Shown here: positions 16,150 to 24,183 of the stretch, in pieces
How positions within the stretch are numbered: the first letter of the stretch is position 1
Layout: every line of letters starts with the position of its first letter
Assembly (NCBI GenBank): GCA_903832775.1
Contig: CAILCX010000040.1
Span: 1 to 48,898 of the forward strand
Reading direction: 5' to 3'
DNA length: 48,898 bases
Origin: an uncultured Methylobacter sp.
Lineage (GTDB): Bacteria > Pseudomonadota > Gammaproteobacteria > Methylococcales > Methylomonadaceae
Notes under the pieces: generated by a model
What the model saw: only the letters and a program-made list of their open reading frames with translations
The model's database searches: none
Told to the model about the DNA's origin: nothing
Translations under genes and position numbers: made by a program

Positions 16150-17250
16150 TTAACCTTTTGCAATCGGCCTGGACAACTCAAGATCATTAATTACCGGCTT
16201 GGCATTGTAAAAAACCCCAATCACTTTCATCCATGCAGGCAACATCGGCATTGTAATATGTGAGTAACCGTTAAAGTCACAATACTCTTTAACCAGTTTG
16301 CTTAACTCGGGCAACTTGGTGTAACAAACTCCGACAAATAAATGATGATCAATTTGATAATCCAGACCTGACATCAAAAACCGTCCATACCAGTTAGTAC
16401 GAATATTAATAGTTGTCGCTGTTTGTTTTAAAAAGAAATCGGCAGAACTTTGATCATTGCTAGCAAAAACTGCCTCGGGCACCAAATGTGAAGCGCCCAG
16501 CGTAAAAAACAGAGCGTAAGATAACAACGCATTTCTTAACAGATAAAACAGCAATACATCGGATGTTTCAAACCAAAGACAAGGCAGTGCTATCCAGAAA
16601 ATAACATGGAGAATATGACAGCCCAAATCGAAACAATATCTTATGTTTGTTTTATCTTTACGCATTTTTCCTAACAGATATGCAAGTCCCTGCCGTTGAA
16701 TATCAAATGCCAGAAAACCAATCGCAACCGGAAAAATAATTCCTTGAAGATAGCGATAATAAAAACCGTGCAAACCGGGAGTATTATCTTTTTCGCCCTT
16801 GATCACCGAAAAGATAGGGGCAAAGTCAAAATCGAAATCATGACCAACAATGTTAGGGTTTTTATGATGAACAATATTGTGTTTGTATTGCCAATAATTA
16901 ATCGAAAAACCCATAATGATTACGTTACCAACATAAGCCAGGACATCATCCAGTCGCTTACTGTTGGTACTCGCATAATGCGCTGAGTTATGAGTGTGCG
17001 TACCAATCCCCAACAAACCGAGCAACAACAGAGCTGTAGCTAAAAGCGTCAGCCATAAATTAGTCGAGCTAATAAATAAAGCAATGCCGACGGTGGTGAA
17101 TACGACGTGTAAAAACAAATGCAGAAGTACGATTTTCGTATCTTTCTTATAAAGTCCGCGCATTTTTATTTCTTTTTTTAAGGCGGATAGACTGCTCAGG
17201 TAAGGTTTATCTTGTGTTATTTCGTTTTTGCTTTGTGTAGTTATTTCCAT
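16150..17250 (-). CDS. Membrane fatty acid desaturase
   Basis: This 366-residue multi-pass protein has the three histidine boxes of the membrane desaturase superfamily: HTHNSAH (about residue 85), HNIVHH (about residue 124) and QIDHH (about residue 301). Hydrophobic pairs lie between them. The boxes bind the di-iron centre that inserts a double bond into acyl chains at the inner membrane. The final box beginning with Gln (QxxHH) is typical of front-end (delta-5/6-like) desaturases, but many bacterial acyl desaturases share it, so regiospecificity is open. It is a single-gene unit, with its 3' end close to the composite repeat. Confidence 0.88.
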   Translation of the reverse strand: MEITTQSKNEITQDKPYLSSLSALKKEIKMRGLYKKDTKIVLLHLFLHVVFTTVGIALFISSTNLWLTLLATALLLLGLLGIGTHTHNSAHYASTNSKRLDDVLAYVGNVIIMGFSINYWQYKHNIVHHKNPNIVGHDFDFDFAPIFSVIKGEKDNTPGLHGFYYRYLQGIIFPVAIGFLAFDIQRQGLAYLLGKMRKDKTNIRYCFDLGCHILHVIFWIALPCLWFETSDVLLFYLLRNALLSYALFFTLGASHLVPEAVFASNDQSSADFFLKQTATTINIRTNWYGRFLMSGLDYQIDHHLFVGVCYTKLPELSKLVKEYCDFNGYSHITMPMLPAWMKVIGVFYNAKPVINDLELSRPIAKG

Positions 17251-17381
17251 CTATATCTTGTCGGTGGGAGGATTGAGGCAGAAGCAGATATTTTCCACTT
17301 CCCTGAGGGGTAGGCAATAATACATTTATTTAACAATAACGCAAGATACGTAAGCCATAACGGATGATGCTTACGCCATCT

Positions 17382-17939
17382 TTATTCAAAATCTTGCGCA
17401 TTGACAATGCGAATTCTAAAAGCAGCTTCCGCAACAAAACCGCAAAATGCTTTATCAACAACATTTAACTCTGCAAGTTGTTGCACGCTAAAACCAGGAC
17501 CGATTAAAGCCGACTTTATCAGGATAAGTTCAGATGCAGAAACAGTATGAGCCAGCCAAGCCGACAAACTGTCCGAAGTAATATCCCAACTTGCCGCTAC
17601 GCCAGCGTTGTCGAGCTCATTAATATCCGGCGACCAAATTACAATTTTGCTAGTGTTTGACAAAACATGAATCTCAGCGCTGTTAGTTGCAATGGCAAAC
17701 TTGGCTTTAAGTCCTTTAAACATCAAGGCCATTTGCTGCATGGCTAAAATCGCCATGCGATGAGCGGTAAGATCATCAAAACACCAGCATTGTTGTGCGA
17801 CTCTGACCTGATCGGCAAACCCGCCACCGCCGGGAACGAGGACCACAGACCGCCCCCGATAATTTTTTTCTATTCGCTCCAGGCAGTTTAGCAATTGATC
17901 AGAACCGGACAAACTACCACCCAGCTTGATAACAATCAT
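17382..17939 (-). CDS. Amino acid kinase family protein, MfnE-like
   Basis: This 185-residue protein has the amino acid kinase fold: MIVIKLGGSL phosphate-binding start, VLVPGGGGFADQVR glycine loop, and SWDITSDSLSAWLA nucleotide-binding segment. Archaeal MfnE phosphorylates [5-(aminomethyl)furan-3-yl]methyl phosphate in methanofuran synthesis, and bacterial relatives occur in methylotroph C1-cofactor clusters. The start overlaps the pabB stop by 4 bases (ATGA), so the two are translationally coupled. MfnB, the preceding pathway enzyme, is encoded at 33.6 kb in this window, which supports the assignment. Other small-molecule kinases of the fold are not excluded. Confidence 0.75.
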   Translation of the reverse strand: MIVIKLGGSLSGSDQLLNCLERIEKNYRGRSVVLVPGGGGFADQVRVAQQCWCFDDLTAHRMAILAMQQMALMFKGLKAKFAIATNSAEIHVLSNTSKIVIWSPDINELDNAGVAASWDITSDSLSAWLAHTVSASELILIKSALIGPGFSVQQLAELNVVDKAFCGFVAEAAFRIRIVNAQDFE

Positions 17940-19315
17940 GGGCGGCTAAATTGTCGCAATAAATCCAGCATGGCAGCCGCCTTGTCGAAACTTTCCTGGT
18001 ATTCATCTTCAACAACCGAATCATTAACAATACCACCGCCCGCCCAAAAACGAATAGTGCCGGCTGAATGCACCAGGGTTCTTATGGCGATATTAGTGTC
18101 CATGTTGCCATTAAAACCGATATAACCAATAGCCCCACAATAGACGCCACGCCGATTGGGTTCAAGTTCTTCAATCACCTCCATCGCCCTGATCTTGGGA
18201 GCGCCGGTAATCGAACCGCCCGGAAAACAGCTTTTCAACAAATCCATCGCATGCCGATCGTCAGCCAATAGCCCGGTTATCGTACTAACCAGATGATGGA
18301 CTGTAGCGTAGCTTTCTACATCGAATAATTTGGGTACTTTGACCGAACCATTTTTACAGGTTTTACTGATGTCATTACGGAGCAAATCGACAATCATCAA
18401 ATTTTCTGCACGATCTTTTTTGCTGGCCCCCAGCTCTTTAATCTGCTGCTGATCATCTAAATAATCCTGCTTTCTTGGCCGTGTGCCTTTTATAGGTTTG
18501 GTCTCAACAACGCCGTTGATAAGCTTTAAAAAGCGCTCGGGAGAGGAACTTAGAATCTGAACTTCGGGTAAATTAAGATAACAACTAAAAGGCGCCGCAT
18601 TCAATTTACGCAAAGTTTGATAAGCGACCCAGGGATCTCCTTGGCAAGCGGCATTAAATCGCTGGGCAAGATTCACCTGATAACAATCCCCTTCCTTGAG
18701 ATAATGCTTGATCCGATTGAAGGCATGGATATAAGTGTCCTTATCCATATTGGATTCAATCTCGCTCTCGACTTTAAAGGAACCAGCCTTTTGTGGTGAC
18801 CTTACCTGACTAAACTGGCTAAGCAAATCTTGCCATTTTTGTTCATCACAAGAACCGGTCAGATAAGATTGTTGTTGTAAATGATCGACAATAACAGCCC
18901 AGGAATAGATGCCCACCGCCATTTCAGCAATATGTTCCGCATCCTCCGCTGTTGCCGGCAAATGCTCCAACCGACGAGCCAAATCATAAGAAAAATAGCC
19001 GATGGCTCCACCATTGAAAGGCAAATGTTCAGCTAAATTTAAGCCCGAGAATTGTTCCAACTGCCGTTTAACCAGATCAAACGGATTTTCAGTTGATTTG
19101 ATAGTCTCGCCATTAGCGGTAATCTTGGTTATTTCGCCCTGTGTGACCAAGGTACACAAAGGCTCAGCCGCAATGATATCGTAGCGTCCCTGTGCACTAT
19201 GGGGAAAACCACTGTCCAGAAAAACTGCCCACGGCTGATCTGCGTATACGGAGAAAAGCTCTGAACTATCAGGAAAATAAGGGAGAGCAGCGATACGTTG
19301 AGTCGATGACGGCAT
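17936..19315 (-). CDS. pabB: Aminodeoxychorismate synthase component I
   Basis: This 459-residue chorismate-utilising enzyme makes 4-amino-4-deoxychorismate, the precursor of p-aminobenzoate for folate and tetrahydromethanopterin. The segment PIKGTRPR carries the Lys that marks PabB, where anthranilate synthase TrpE has PIAGT. FPGGSITGAPKIRAM and the final RFWAGGGIV are typical of the chorismate-binding domain. The N-terminal domain (about 1-150) resembles the TrpE/PabB N-domain. It leads a two-gene unit with the MfnE-like kinase. Pairing pABA synthesis with a methanofuran-type kinase points to C1-cofactor rather than purely folate demand. Confidence 0.93.
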   Translation of the reverse strand: MPSSTQRIAALPYFPDSSELFSVYADQPWAVFLDSGFPHSAQGRYDIIAAEPLCTLVTQGEITKITANGETIKSTENPFDLVKRQLEQFSGLNLAEHLPFNGGAIGYFSYDLARRLEHLPATAEDAEHIAEMAVGIYSWAVIVDHLQQQSYLTGSCDEQKWQDLLSQFSQVRSPQKAGSFKVESEIESNMDKDTYIHAFNRIKHYLKEGDCYQVNLAQRFNAACQGDPWVAYQTLRKLNAAPFSCYLNLPEVQILSSSPERFLKLINGVVETKPIKGTRPRKQDYLDDQQQIKELGASKKDRAENLMIVDLLRNDISKTCKNGSVKVPKLFDVESYATVHHLVSTITGLLADDRHAMDLLKSCFPGGSITGAPKIRAMEVIEELEPNRRGVYCGAIGYIGFNGNMDTNIAIRTLVHSAGTIRFWAGGGIVNDSVVEDEYQESFDKAAAMLDLLRQFSRP

Positions 19316-19391
19316 TTTTATGAGCGATTGGTACTGCGGTTTGTATTAACATTGTGATAAATAAAAAATATCACTACGAAGACACGAAGCA

Positions 19392-19413
19392 CGCAAAGCC
19401 ATAGTTCTTTGCG
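19392..19413 (-). terminator. Short hairpin after the beta-propeller gene
   Basis: CGCAAAG (19392-19398) pairs with CTTTGCG (19407-19413). In the leftward direction the hairpin is followed, about 25 bases on, by ATATTTTTT. Part of a longer CACGAAG/GCAAAG-rich element. Weak terminator candidate. Confidence 0.3.
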
Positions 19414-19430
19414 TCTTTGCAAGGAAGAAA

Positions 19431-20390
19431 CTATTTCCCCATAAACTGTCCAAAAGCACGACTGCCTTGACCGGTTTTAATCGTCGCTATTACTTTCAGT
19501 GTTCTTGCATCAATCACTGAAACATTATTATCAAACCAATTAGCCACGTAAACATGTCGATCATCGATATGAGTGCTAATGCCTTCGGGTTTATCGCCCA
19601 CGGTAATCTGGGCAATTTCCTTCAAGGTTTGCGTATCGATCACAGAGACCGAGCCATCTTCCTGATTGGTCACTAACAATCGACTGTCATTAAGTGCCAA
19701 AGCCGTTGCATAAGGCAATTTATTAACTTTAACGGTCGCAACCGGTTTCATGCTCGCTGCTTCCAAAACCGTTACATCATCACTTTTGACATTGGCAACA
19801 TAAATACGCTCGCCCCTGCCATCAATCGTGAGTCCAAACGGGTGCTCACCAACCTGCGCTGTATTCTGCACAGTCAATTTATTTAAATCAATCCTGGACA
19901 CCGAATTACTGACCCGGTTGGCAACGTACAACCAGTGATTGTCCGGACTGACCACCAGACCGGAGGGCGATTCGCCAACGGCTAGAGTTTTAATCAGTTG
20001 AAGACTTTCTGCATCAACCACGGAAATCGTATTTTTATACCAGTCCGCAACATAAATACGTTTGCCATCCACGCCCACCGCAATACCCAAAGCACCATTA
20101 CTGATCGTAACCTTGGCAATGACCTGACGTTTTTTGGTATCAACAACCGCAAAGCCATTGGCTTCTGGTGTGCTGACATAGAGCCTGGTGCCGTCAGGAG
20201 CAACTGCAATTCCGGCCGGTTTACCGGAAACAGAAATGGTATCAACAACCTTACCCGACTCCGTATCAATAACGGAAACGCTATCGTCCAGTTGATTGGT
20301 AATATAAGCGTAAGGCTGTGCGACTGCCGGTATAGCTAAAAAAGCGGTAGCGAAATAAATCGCTACCGCTTTAAGGTTCACTTGGAACAT
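19431..20390 (-). CDS. Secreted YVTN-type beta-propeller protein
   Basis: This 319-residue protein has a signal peptide ending AVAQ (about residue 25) and roughly seven 40-residue blades. Each has a xxVYVANxxxxxVSVID pattern (for example LYVANRVSNSVSRID and IYVANVKSDDVTVLE), as in YVTN/YncE-like propellers. Members of this group accompany PQQ-dependent alcohol oxidation in some bacteria. It starts 9 bases after the MxaD-like gene on the same strand, so the two form one unit acting in the periplasm. A scaffold or maturation role is inferred from context only. Confidence 0.85.
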   Translation of the reverse strand: MFQVNLKAVAIYFATAFLAIPAVAQPYAYITNQLDDSVSVIDTESGKVVDTISVSGKPAGIAVAPDGTRLYVSTPEANGFAVVDTKKRQVIAKVTISNGALGIAVGVDGKRIYVADWYKNTISVVDAESLQLIKTLAVGESPSGLVVSPDNHWLYVANRVSNSVSRIDLNKLTVQNTAQVGEHPFGLTIDGRGERIYVANVKSDDVTVLEAASMKPVATVKVNKLPYATALALNDSRLLVTNQEDGSVSVIDTQTLKEIAQITVGDKPEGISTHIDDRHVYVANWFDNNVSVIDARTLKVIATIKTGQGSRAFGQFMGK

Positions 20391-20399
20391 TGATTAGCC

Positions 20400-20963
20400 T
20401 TACTTTTCAGCGAGGGCTTTAAGATTTTGCAATCCCGCTTTCAAAATTCCTGTAACTGAAGAATTGGCAGCTTCTTCGTTCATTTCTTCCGGTGGATTGT
20501 TATTCATGTAAGCACGGTAGTAACCGGCTTTCCAGGAAACTACAGTACTGCCGCCTTGCTCGGTTAAATCGATGCTGGCTGCATAATTATCTACTGGTAA
20601 AACGGGGACTTTTTCTTCAACACCGGCATGAGTGATGGTTTTAGCCGTGCTCATTTCAGTGATTTTATAGGCGTAAGACATTGCCTTATCGTCATGTTTT
20701 TTTAATTCTTCGGTAATCGTGCCACCGTCTTTTAAGGTCAACACACGAATCGCGCCTTTAGTATTGCCACCCTCAACTTTTGTACTTTTTATAGCAGGCA
20801 ACCAGGACATATCACCAAAGTCTTTAATGATGGCCCAAACTTTTTCTGCTGGTGCGTTGATGGTGATGTCTTCTTCAACTTTTTGACGCACAGGACCATG
20901 AGCGCTGACTAGCGAGGAAAAAGAGAACAGTAAAACTGAAATAAATAAAATGATTTTCTTCAT
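20400..20963 (-). CDS. MxaD-like periplasmic SRPBCC protein
   Basis: This 187-residue protein has a signal peptide ending VSAHG (cleavage near residue 22). A START/SRPBCC-like domain follows, with the segment INAPAEKVWAIIKDFGDMSW characteristic of MxaD and related polyketide-cyclase-like proteins. MxaD is encoded in methanol dehydrogenase clusters and is thought to aid electron transfer or assembly between methanol dehydrogenase and cytochrome cL. Here it is outside any mxa cluster and paired with a beta-propeller gene. AGGTGAG provides a good ribosome binding site. The family call is firm; the exact role is not. Confidence 0.82.
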   Translation of the reverse strand: MKKIILFISVLLFSFSSLVSAHGPVRQKVEEDITINAPAEKVWAIIKDFGDMSWLPAIKSTKVEGGNTKGAIRVLTLKDGGTITEELKKHDDKAMSYAYKITEMSTAKTITHAGVEEKVPVLPVDNYAASIDLTEQGGSTVVSWKAGYYRAYMNNNPPEEMNEEAANSSVTGILKAGLQNLKALAEK

Positions 20964-21133
20964 ATTGACTCACCTTTCGGAAACATAAAAAACTAAAACC
21001 GCCATTATATGACAACAAGCGACTGCAAGCATCAGCTTAGCTGATTAAAATTCAGGAACAGGAAAATAGCTTTGAGTTCATAAAATGCATGATCAACATT
21101 TTAAACACCAAAAAAACGCATTTTCAATCTAAA

Positions 21134-21159
21134 GGTGTATGGCGGTTTGCTTATACACC
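21134..21159 (-). terminator. Hairpin downstream of rnd
   Basis: GGTGTAT (21134-21140) pairs with ATACACC (21153-21159) in the short gap past the rnd stop. A similar GTGTAT/ATACAC hairpin (22413-22439) lies on the other side of rnd. Terminator or small dispersed palindrome. Confidence 0.35.
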
Positions 21160-21169
21160 CTACAAGTAG

Positions 21170-22327
21170 CTATTTATTTTCAATAATCGCCAGTCGGTCA
21201 GATTCAATTCCAAGTAACAACTGCCCTTTTATCAGCCCAACCAATTCCTGCCCCGCCATTTTAAAACGCCAGCCGTGCAACAAAGGACATTCTTCATCGT
21301 CATTAAACATCAATACTTCAAGGTCCTTACGTGTCGCAAGAATCATTGGGTTTAATGAATTTTCTTCAGCACGCACTCTGACCAATGCCGTTAAAATATC
21401 CAGGATAGCTTCTTGCTGCTGAGTTTTCTTGGCGGGTCTGCCATTTTCATTCAAGGGTACCGGCAATCGATTTTTGGCTTCAGTAATTAATTGGCACAAT
21501 TCAACGCCATGCCGATTAACCGCACGCTCATTAATGCCACGAATATCGGCTAATTCACTGACTGATTCCGGCTGAAGTTTGGCCATGTCAAAAATCATCT
21601 CATCACGCAACAGCCAACTCTTGGGACGATCCTCGGTTTGCGCCAGCTTTTCCCTCCATCCGGCCAAGGTCTGAACAATTGATAATTGCTTGCCAGTCAG
21701 TTTATTTTTACCTTTTATTTTCAACCAGGCTTTTTCAGGCTTGACCTCATAAAGATCGGGATTCGACAGGTCAGCAAAATCTCTATCCAACCAGTCGGTC
21801 CGTCCCAATTCAGCCAGCTTCTGCACCATCATTTGATAGATTTTGCATAAATAAATCACATCATCCGCAGCATATTGAATTTCAGCGTTACTTAACGGGC
21901 GCTTGCTCCAGTCCGCACGGGTATGCGCCTTGTTTAAATTAACATTCAACAAACTGGAAACCAGCATCGCATAACCGGGATTCTCCTGAAAACCCAATAA
22001 AGGCGCGGCTATTTGAGTATCAAAAACCGGTTCGGGAAGTTTTCCGGTTAATTGATAAAAAATCTCCAGATCCTGCCTGCAAGAATGAAATACTTTGACA
22101 ATTGATGTGTCATAAAGGACTTCAAAAAGAATATCCAAAGACGGCAAGGCAATGGGATCAACACACACTACCCATTCTGGCGTTGCAATTTGCAACAGAC
22201 AAAATTTGGGATAATACGTTTTTTCCCTTAAGAACTCTGTGTCCAGGGCTAGCCAGGACTCTTTTTTTATTTGCTCACACAGTTTAGCCAACTGATCTGT
22301 TGTATTAATGTATTGAATAGTTGTCAT
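21170..22327 (-). CDS. rnd: Ribonuclease D
   Basis: This 385-residue 3'-5' exoribonuclease trims tRNA and other stable RNA 3' ends. The DEDDy catalytic residues are seen in LALDTEF (about residue 29), FHSCRQDLE (about residue 83) and YAADDVIYL (about residue 155). An HRDC domain follows (about residues 210-290, with WREKLAQTEDRP). Length and order match E. coli RNase D. It appears to be a single-gene unit flanked by small GTGTAT hairpins. Confidence 0.95.
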   Translation of the reverse strand: MTTIQYINTTDQLAKLCEQIKKESWLALDTEFLREKTYYPKFCLLQIATPEWVVCVDPIALPSLDILFEVLYDTSIVKVFHSCRQDLEIFYQLTGKLPEPVFDTQIAAPLLGFQENPGYAMLVSSLLNVNLNKAHTRADWSKRPLSNAEIQYAADDVIYLCKIYQMMVQKLAELGRTDWLDRDFADLSNPDLYEVKPEKAWLKIKGKNKLTGKQLSIVQTLAGWREKLAQTEDRPKSWLLRDEMIFDMAKLQPESVSELADIRGINERAVNRHGVELCQLITEAKNRLPVPLNENGRPAKKTQQQEAILDILTALVRVRAEENSLNPMILATRKDLEVLMFNDDEECPLLHGWRFKMAGQELVGLIKGQLLLGIESDRLAIIENK

Positions 22328-22451
22328 ATAGTTAAACGTGGAGTCATGGGCAACCGTAAAGCGCTAATGGCATACGGTTAAAAGTTATTTTAGTTTCAAG
22401 AATAGACCTGAAGTGTATATTCGCTTAAGAACTATACACCAAGCTGTTAGT

Positions 22452-22838
22452 TTAACTCTCGATAGTTTTAGCGTCAGATCCTGATGCTTTCGGTTTCCCG
22501 CGTCGGTAATAGTTGTTACCGCGTTTTTTATTACGTGCCTTTACGCGTTTGATATCGAGTTTATGCTGTTTTATTTCTACTGATTTTAAATGTAAAAATA
22601 TATCCTGCGGCATCTCATCGGGCAACTCAACAAGCGTATAGTCCCCTTGAACATTTGCCTTAATATAGTTCTTATCTACCCCCGACTCATCAATCAATAC
22701 TTTTTTGATTTCTTCGAGAGTAATCTGGTGATTCGAACCTACGCCCAAACGATAACGAACCATCTTAATAGATGGTTGATTTATAATTGTTTCAATCGGT
22801 TTCAAGTCCATTACATCATTTGTGTTGAAGACGCTCAT
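22452..22838 (-). CDS. Stand-alone DbpA-type RNA-binding domain protein
   Basis: Residues about 24-100 of this 128-residue protein fit the DbpA/CsdA C-terminal RNA-binding domain: MVRYRLGVGSNHQI, then a VDKNYIKANVQGDYTLVELP segment and IKQHKLDIKRV. A basic, Gly/Lys/Arg-rich tail (RNKKRGNNYYRRGK) follows and could contact RNA. Normally this domain is the C-terminus of a DEAD-box helicase, but no helicase domain is encoded here and the upstream neighbour is surA. It may act as a small RNA chaperone or ribosome-assembly factor. The function is inferred from the domain alone. Confidence 0.72.
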   Translation of the reverse strand: MSVFNTNDVMDLKPIETIINQPSIKMVRYRLGVGSNHQITLEEIKKVLIDESGVDKNYIKANVQGDYTLVELPDEMPQDIFLHLKSVEIKQHKLDIKRVKARNKKRGNNYYRRGKPKASGSDAKTIES

Positions 22839-22878
22839 ATATTTTCTTATAACAGACCCAAGCAGATCTTAAAGCGCT

Positions 22879-24183
22879 TCAGAGTCTATCCTGATGAATT
22901 TCCACAAAAGCCTCATCACGCAGCTTTCTTATCCAAAGCTCTGTTTCCTCTTCAATTTTTCGCTTGCGTATGGCTTCTCTGATCAGGTTCTTTTTAAATT
23001 CACTGCTATCATCCTTATTTTCACGACCTAAAACCTGGATGATGTGCCAACCAAACTGTGTCTGCACCGGCTCGCTTATTTCATTAATACCCAATTTCGA
23101 CATCGCTTCTTCAAACGGTTTTACCAAATCGCCAGGTCCCACCCAATCTAAAGAGCCACCTTTTAAAGCCGAGCCTTTGTCATCTGAATGCGCTCTTGCC
23201 AGTGCAGAAAAGTCGTCGCCATCAGTAAGCCGGGCCTTTAATGCCAATAAGCGTTTTTTAGCTTCAGCATCATCAACCAGTTCATTGGTCTTAACCAAAA
23301 TATGCCTTACTTTGGTTTTCAAAATCGTATGGTTTTCCGTACCTTTAATTTCCACCATTTTTATGATGTGAAAACCGCTGGGACTACGTATGGGTTCTGA
23401 AACTTGCCCTTGCTTAAGCTGTTGTATGTCATTAACAAACAAGGTTGGAATCTCACCACGGGTACGCCAGCCCAAATCGCCGCCCTTTAAGGCATTGGCA
23501 TCATCTGAAAAACTAATCGCAGCCTGAGTAAAATCTTCTCCCCCGCGAAGTTTCTTGACCAGATCATCAGCTTTGGCCATCGCTTTTTGTATCTCTGAAG
23601 AAGAGGCGCCTTCTTTGACTGCAATTAAAATATGCCCCAAATGGAATTGAGTTGATTCTTCACCAACTTTGTCCTGCGTTTCCATGTAATGCTCGACCTC
23701 ACGGTCAGTGACCTTGATACGCCCGCCTATTTCTCGTCCGCGCAATTGATTTATGATGATTTCATTGCGCATATTATCCAGAAAACTCTGGTAGCTAATG
23801 CCCTGCCCTTCAAGTTCAGCCCTGAACGCATCCACGTCCATATTATTTCTTTTGGCAATATCGGCAGCGGAACTATTCAGCATCTCTTCGCTGACCGTTA
23901 TCCCTGCCTTTTCAGCTAACTGCCTCTGGAGCTTGTCAACAATCATTTTTTCCAAAACCTGTTTACGCAGCACATAAGCAGGAGGCACGGCCGATTTACT
24001 TTGCTGAATTCTTTGCTCAATGACCAAAACCTCCTTTTGCAATTCCCCCTCAAGGATAACGTCATCTTCAACCACCGCAACAATGGTATCAAGTACTTCA
24101 GCGTGTACCAAAAAACTGCAAAACAACAAATGATTTAACAGCAGGATGATAACGATTTTTTTCATGTTTTCTAATCTGATCAT
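22879..24183 (-). CDS. surA: Periplasmic chaperone / peptidyl-prolyl isomerase SurA
   Basis: This 434-residue protein escorts outer-membrane proteins, including LptD, to the BAM complex. It has a signal peptide (KKIVIILLLNHLLF, ending near HAE), a SurA N-domain (VVEDDVILEGEL onward), and two parvulin domains with HLGHILI/GGDLGWRTRGE and VRHILV/GGSLDWVGPGD segments. A C-terminal helix closes the N-domain. ATG 24183 overlaps the lptD stop by 4 bases, favouring coupling; ATG 24165 (MKKIV) would give a tighter signal peptide and cannot be excluded. The lptD-surA order is conserved in gammaproteobacteria. Confidence 0.95.
   Translation of the reverse strand: MIRLENMKKIVIILLLNHLLFCSFLVHAEVLDTIVAVVEDDVILEGELQKEVLVIEQRIQQSKSAVPPAYVLRKQVLEKMIVDKLQRQLAEKAGITVSEEMLNSSAADIAKRNNMDVDAFRAELEGQGISYQSFLDNMRNEIIINQLRGREIGGRIKVTDREVEHYMETQDKVGEESTQFHLGHILIAVKEGASSSEIQKAMAKADDLVKKLRGGEDFTQAAISFSDDANALKGGDLGWRTRGEIPTLFVNDIQQLKQGQVSEPIRSPSGFHIIKMVEIKGTENHTILKTKVRHILVKTNELVDDAEAKKRLLALKARLTDGDDFSALARAHSDDKGSALKGGSLDWVGPGDLVKPFEEAMSKLGINEISEPVQTQFGWHIIQVLGRENKDDSSEFKKNLIREAIRKRKIEEETELWIRKLRDEAFVEIHQDRL

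Noticed and set aside
15888-16187. 99-residue minus-strand frame with a KGTPVPLAARG segment
   Set aside because: It runs through the hairpins of the composite repeat and overlaps the desaturase end; such frames are by-products of a dispersed repeat.
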